Shown here: piece by piece, positions 20,580 through 25,343 of the stretch
Numbering within the stretch: the first letter of the stretch is position 1
How the letters are laid out: every line of letters begins with the position of its first letter
Source: a virus
Virus record (IMG/VR): IMGVR_UViG_3300046011_002258
Span: 1-25,343 of that record
DNA: 25,343 nucleotides
Strand: one strand, 5' to 3'
Notes under the pieces: generated by a model
Told to the model about the DNA's origin: nothing
Database searches by the model: none
The model's input: only the letters and a program-made list of their open reading frames with translations
Program-made: the position numbers and the translations under genes

Positions 20580-21621
20580 TCATCTTCTCTCTGTAGTGTT
20601 TTAAATTAGTTTGTAATCTTTCATCATCTGGGCTGAAAGCTAGTGCTTTCTCACCGTGCTCTATTGCAGTCTTCCATTCACCTAATTGCCAGGCTGCTAT
20701 TGCTACTAGATCATCAGCCATATGTCCCCAAGCCCAACCTTCAGCCATAAAATCTGTTTGCTTCTCAGTTATACCTAGCGCTCTTGTTGCAGTTCTAAAA
20801 CACTCAGGCCACTGCATCTGTTGATAGTAATGATTAGCTAGTGCCAATACTGATTCTCTACTAGTACACTCCGCTATTGATTGCTCTAAATGTTTCTCAG
20901 CATTATCAGGATCACACTTAGCCATCATTCGCAGTGCATAAGATCTCTCTGCTTTGAACTCAGATTGTTCTAAATATCTTTTTAAAGTTTGTAATGAGTC
21001 ATAGTATCTTTGTTTGTAGTAATACTCTCTACCAAGATAGTAAAGACTACGAGAACATTTTGGATCTTCATCTACTGCCATCTCAAGCATATCTAGGTAT
21101 TGTTCTCTAGACTTTTCTTTATCTTGGAAGTGATGTATTGTTAAATCTATTCTTGCTCTAACTTCAGGAATCTTATAAGGAGATACTGCCTCGTGTATTG
21201 GAAACTTCCATCTATATCCTCTACGGGCGTGGATTTTAATACCATCAAAGTTTAAATCTGGTTTACCATTTTCATCCCAACCATAAACATAATTATATAT
21301 TGGTCTAGTAACACCAGCCTCTAGAGCTTTAGGTAAATCTTTCTTCCAACCTTTTACTAGCACCTCATCCATATCTAGTGCTATGCAGTAATCAATATAT
21401 CCTGGTATTGCAGCAAGGGATGCGTTACGAGCATCATCAAATCTCCAAGGATCTATCTTAATCTTTATAACATTAATACCTAAAGACTCAGCAATCTCTA
21501 CTGTCTTATCTGTTGAACCAGTATCTGCTATTAGTAGGTAGTCTGCATCTTTAGCTGAATCAAACCATCTCTTAACGTGCTTCTCTTCATTAAGGGCAAT
21601 TGTATATACGGCGATTCTCAT
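20566..21621 (-). CDS. GT2 glycosyltransferase with TPR-like repeats
   Basis: A 351-aa protein. Residues 1-100 are a GT2 domain: AVYTIALNEEKHVKRWFDSA, then LLIADTGSTDKTVEIAESLG, and the sugar-nucleotide-binding D83-M-D85 in CIALDMDEVL. The second half (about 190-345) is helical with a repeated SRSLYYLGREYYYKQRYYDS-like pattern and EHGEKALAFSPDDERLQTNL, typical of tetratricopeptide repeats. It would transfer a sugar from a nucleotide donor; the acceptor is unknown. Lying inside the fibre block, fibre proteins are a natural candidate, DNA is another. It overlaps its neighbours by a few bases on both sides. Confidence 0.8.
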   Translation of the reverse strand: MRIAVYTIALNEEKHVKRWFDSAKDADYLLIADTGSTDKTVEIAESLGINVIKIKIDPWRFDDARNASLAAIPGYIDYCIALDMDEVLVKGWKKDLPKALEAGVTRPIYNYVYGWDENGKPDLNFDGIKIHARRGYRWKFPIHEAVSPYKIPEVRARIDLTIHHFQDKEKSREQYLDMLEMAVDEDPKCSRSLYYLGREYYYKQRYYDSLQTLKRYLEQSEFKAERSYALRMMAKCDPDNAEKHLEQSIAECTSRESVLALANHYYQQMQWPECFRTATRALGITEKQTDFMAEGWAWGHMADDLVAIAAWQLGEWKTAIEHGEKALAFSPDDERLQTNLKHYREKMNEHS

Positions 21622-21962
21622 AAATATCTATCTGTTACATCCCAATCAAGGATCTCTTCATTCCAAGAATATATCATATTACCTTCTGGTTTAGGCTTAG
21701 GAGCTTGCCAGTCGTGGCTTTCATTTAATGTCCACGAAGGGAAAGGTTGAGGTGCAACAAAAACATCAGATGCCTCATTATAAGAAAATCCAATTTCTGC
21801 ATACTGCTTACGGAATTTGTGATCGTAAGAAGTTTTAATCCATCTACCACCTAATTTTAAATCGCTTGAAAGAAAAACTTGGCCGCGATATTCTTGTTCA
21901 TCAGGAATAACTACTACTTGTTTAACAATATTGTTTTCATCTATTTCCGCAAAATATGCCAT
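21618..21962 (-). CDS. small fibre-associated structural protein (paralogue B)
   Basis: A 114-aa protein of the same plan as 16403-16750: MAYFAEIDENNIVKQVVVIP, then a middle GRWIKTSYDHKFRKQY, then VFVAPQPFPSWTLNE and EEILDWDVTD. The paralogues agree best in the first 16 residues and in the APQPFPSWT motif. It lies between the glycosyltransferase and a glycine-rich fibre gene. It ends in ATGA with the glycosyltransferase start. Confidence 0.6.
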   Translation of the reverse strand: MAYFAEIDENNIVKQVVVIPDEQEYRGQVFLSSDLKLGGRWIKTSYDHKFRKQYAEIGFSYNEASDVFVAPQPFPSWTLNESHDWQAPKPKPEGNMIYSWNEEILDWDVTDRYL

Positions 21963-21971
21963 TACATTCCT

Positions 21972-22747
21972 TTATAGTACATATCTTACAATTACAACAC
22001 CTGAACCACCAGCGCCTGAATTTGCTTGATACATTCCCATTCCACCATCTCCAGTATTCGCTGCACCACTTGTACCAGGGGAAATATTATAAGCATAATT
22101 TACTCCGCCACCTCTGGAATATGTTACTGAAGTACCAGTTATAGAACTAGCACGACCTGCTGCTCCAAAACTTGTTGGTCCTAAAGGTGGGGTATTACCA
22201 CTTGCCCCACCACCAGCACCTGCGTTACCGCCACCGCTATTATCATTTCTTCCAGCTCCACCATAACCAGTTAATCCACCAGAGTTTCCTTGAGTTGCTG
22301 CACCACCATTTGAGTTGTTTCCGCCACCACCGCCAGATCCACCTGAAAGACCAACGCCACTAGCACCGCCACCACCACCGCCAAGTGCAGTTGCATTATC
22401 AAAAACAGAATTTCCACCATTTTCTCCTGCTTGATTAGCGCCAGTTCTTACTGCTCCACCAGCGCCTACAGTTACTGTAAAAGAACCTACTGTTAAATTT
22501 TTATCTCCTTCTAAATACCCACCAGCGCCACCGCCACCTGCGCCATTTGTGTCATATCTAGCGCCACTAGCACCGCCAGCTATTACCAAGCAATTTACAG
22601 TGCCAATACCTTTTGCAATATCAAAACTAGTAGTACCAACAGTAGTAAAAGAGTGGACTTTAAATCCAGTTATATTGGTAGTAGTGCCACCAGTTGCTCT
22701 TATTGCTTGGTTGTTAGCACCACCTAAAATTCCAGCAGGAAAAGGCA

Positions 22748-22748
<1 letters not shown>
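21972..22748 (-). CDS. glycine-rich fibre-like protein (single unit)
   Basis: About 258 aa from ATG 22748, which overlaps the previous stop (TAATG). The frame is open further upstream to 22778, but the first ten residues there lie inside the collagen-like gene. It is one unit of the same type as the two in the 560-aa protein: NCLVIAGGASGARY, then TVTVGAGGAVR, then SVTYSRGGG, ending GGSGVVIVRYVL. So the region carries three copies of this unit. The role is likely fibre tip or host adhesion. Confidence 0.62.
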
Positions 22749-24791
<2,043 letters not shown>

Positions 24792-24795
<4 letters not shown>

Positions 24796-25079
24796 GTTGA
24801 GATCGCTCTCAGAGCTTGTGCTGCTGGTAATCCAGTAGTAGATGCTAGAGCATTACAGATACCACTGTAGTCAAGGAATTTATTAGAATCAGTACGACTA
24901 TCAATAGCATTTAATACACCTACAGTATCTGTAAGGTTAGTAGTTATTGATCTTTGCACAGCCCACTGGCGAGCAGCAAGTGCTTCACCAACCATTGCTG
25001 AAGATGCTCGGTAGGTGCCACCATTTGCTAGGCGATTTAATTCTGCTAATAATGTTGTGCCTGATACTCCTGTTGCCAC
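24792..25079 (-). CDS. small structural hypothetical protein
   Basis: A 95-aa helical protein with TTLLAELNRLANGGTYRASS, then AMVGEALAARQWAVQRSITT and a helical C-terminus. Neither motif names a family. It begins after a CACTTC gap and is joined to the following gene by an overlap (ATGA). Position suggests a virion component or chaperone. Confidence 0.5.
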
Positions 25080-25087
25080 CTGCTACC

Positions 25088-25255
25088 TCACTTCTTTTTA
25101 GATTTTTTAGCTACTGCTGCGTTATCTACTAGATTTGGATAAGGTCTACCAGCAGCCTTAGCCTTTGCTTTAGCAGCACTCTTTTGTGCTGGCGTTAATT
25201 TCTTAGAAGTTTTCTTAGGGTTCTTCTTATCCCAAAATGCTACTTTCTTTTTCAT
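25088..25255 (-). CDS. small lysine-rich protein
   Basis: A 55-aa, very basic protein (about one third Lys) ending in KKSKKK, with TPAQKSAAKAKAKAAGRPYP and NLVDNAAVAK in the middle. Short Lys-rich proteins of this kind occur beside virion genes in actinobacterial phages and could bind DNA or the virion interior; this is by memory of the pattern. Its ATG overlaps the stop of the gene at the right edge (ATGA). A gap of 8 bases separates it from the next gene. Confidence 0.55.
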   Translation of the reverse strand: MKKKVAFWDKKNPKKTSKKLTPAQKSAAKAKAKAAGRPYPNLVDNAAVAKKSKKK

Positions 25256-25343
25256 CTACAACTACAATCCCAAGCCCGTAAGGACTTGTTTATTCTAGAG
25301 TTAGGATCTCTTGCTGTTTTAGCAGAGGTTAATTTAGATTCTC
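25252..25343 (-). CDS. C-terminus of a gene cut by the right edge
   Basis: Only 30 codons remain. They read ESKLTSAKTARDPNSRINKS, then LRAWDCSCR, stop. The stop overlaps the start of the Lys-rich gene (ATGA). The family cannot be told from this piece; the position implies a virion-related gene. Confidence 0.5.
   Translation of the reverse strand, partial: ESKLTSAKTARDPNSRINKSLRAWDCSCR

Overview
The window is part of a double-stranded DNA tailed-phage genome that probably infects an actinobacterium. The clearest host clue is a WhiB-family gene at 9945-10208 (four cysteines with the WhiB spacing, then G-I-W-G-G-L). Such genes are almost confined to Actinobacteria and their phages. The DNA is AT-rich by eye, and a DUF4192 protein, a small NrdH-like redoxin and a GT2 glycosyltransferase are also present. 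Together these suggest a low-GC aquatic actinobacterial host such as the freshwater acI/Nanopelagicales group; that last step is inference. Both ends cut genes: the terminase start runs off the left end and a structural gene runs off the right end. The order therefore fits a piece of a circularly permuted or circularised genome. Portal, capsid and most head genes are not in the window.

Layout from left to right. (1) 1-359, minus: N-terminus of the large terminase. (2) 360-1210: about 850 bases without a convincing gene, holding strong hairpins, a plus-strand intrinsic terminator and 12-base iteron-like repeats; it could be a packaging site, origin or small-RNA locus. (3) 1211-1750, minus: DUF4192 protein behind a good promoter with a 12-base palindrome in its spacer. 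(4) 1928-5447, plus: about fifteen very small genes, mostly overlapping by ATGA or TAATG. Several are CxxC mini-proteins, two transcription blocks begin with a shared GAGCGAACGCTC hairpin plus GA-tract leader, and the last gene is a secreted lytic transglycosylase. Two facing terminators (5498-5576) close it. (5) 5634-12312, minus: replication, recombination and regulation block, with methyltransferase, FmdB zinc ribbon, two PD-(D/E)XK nucleases, sigma-like factor, DUF1599 protein, primase in two overlapping pieces, DnaB/RecA-type helicase, WhiB, a Cas4/RecB-like exonuclease and a proteasome/HslV-like peptidase. (6) 12493-12729, plus: an isolated zinc-ribbon gene behind a short in-frame leader ORF. 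(7) 12794-14431, minus: lysis block with holin-like proteins, an M15-type endolysin, a lipoprotein and an NrdH-like redoxin. (8) 14436-25343, minus: virion block with a 636-aa structural protein, tail-fibre-like proteins (glycine-rich, collagen-like, repeat-rich), paralogous small fibre proteins, a glycosyltransferase with TPR-like repeats and a head-tail adaptor-like protein.

Read together, the plus-strand micro-gene cassette looks like an early host-takeover region. The minus-strand genes from 12312 down to 5634 form the middle replication operon, and those from 25343 to 12794, continuing through the terminase, form the late operon. Functions were assigned by recognising motifs in translated sequence; no database search was run.
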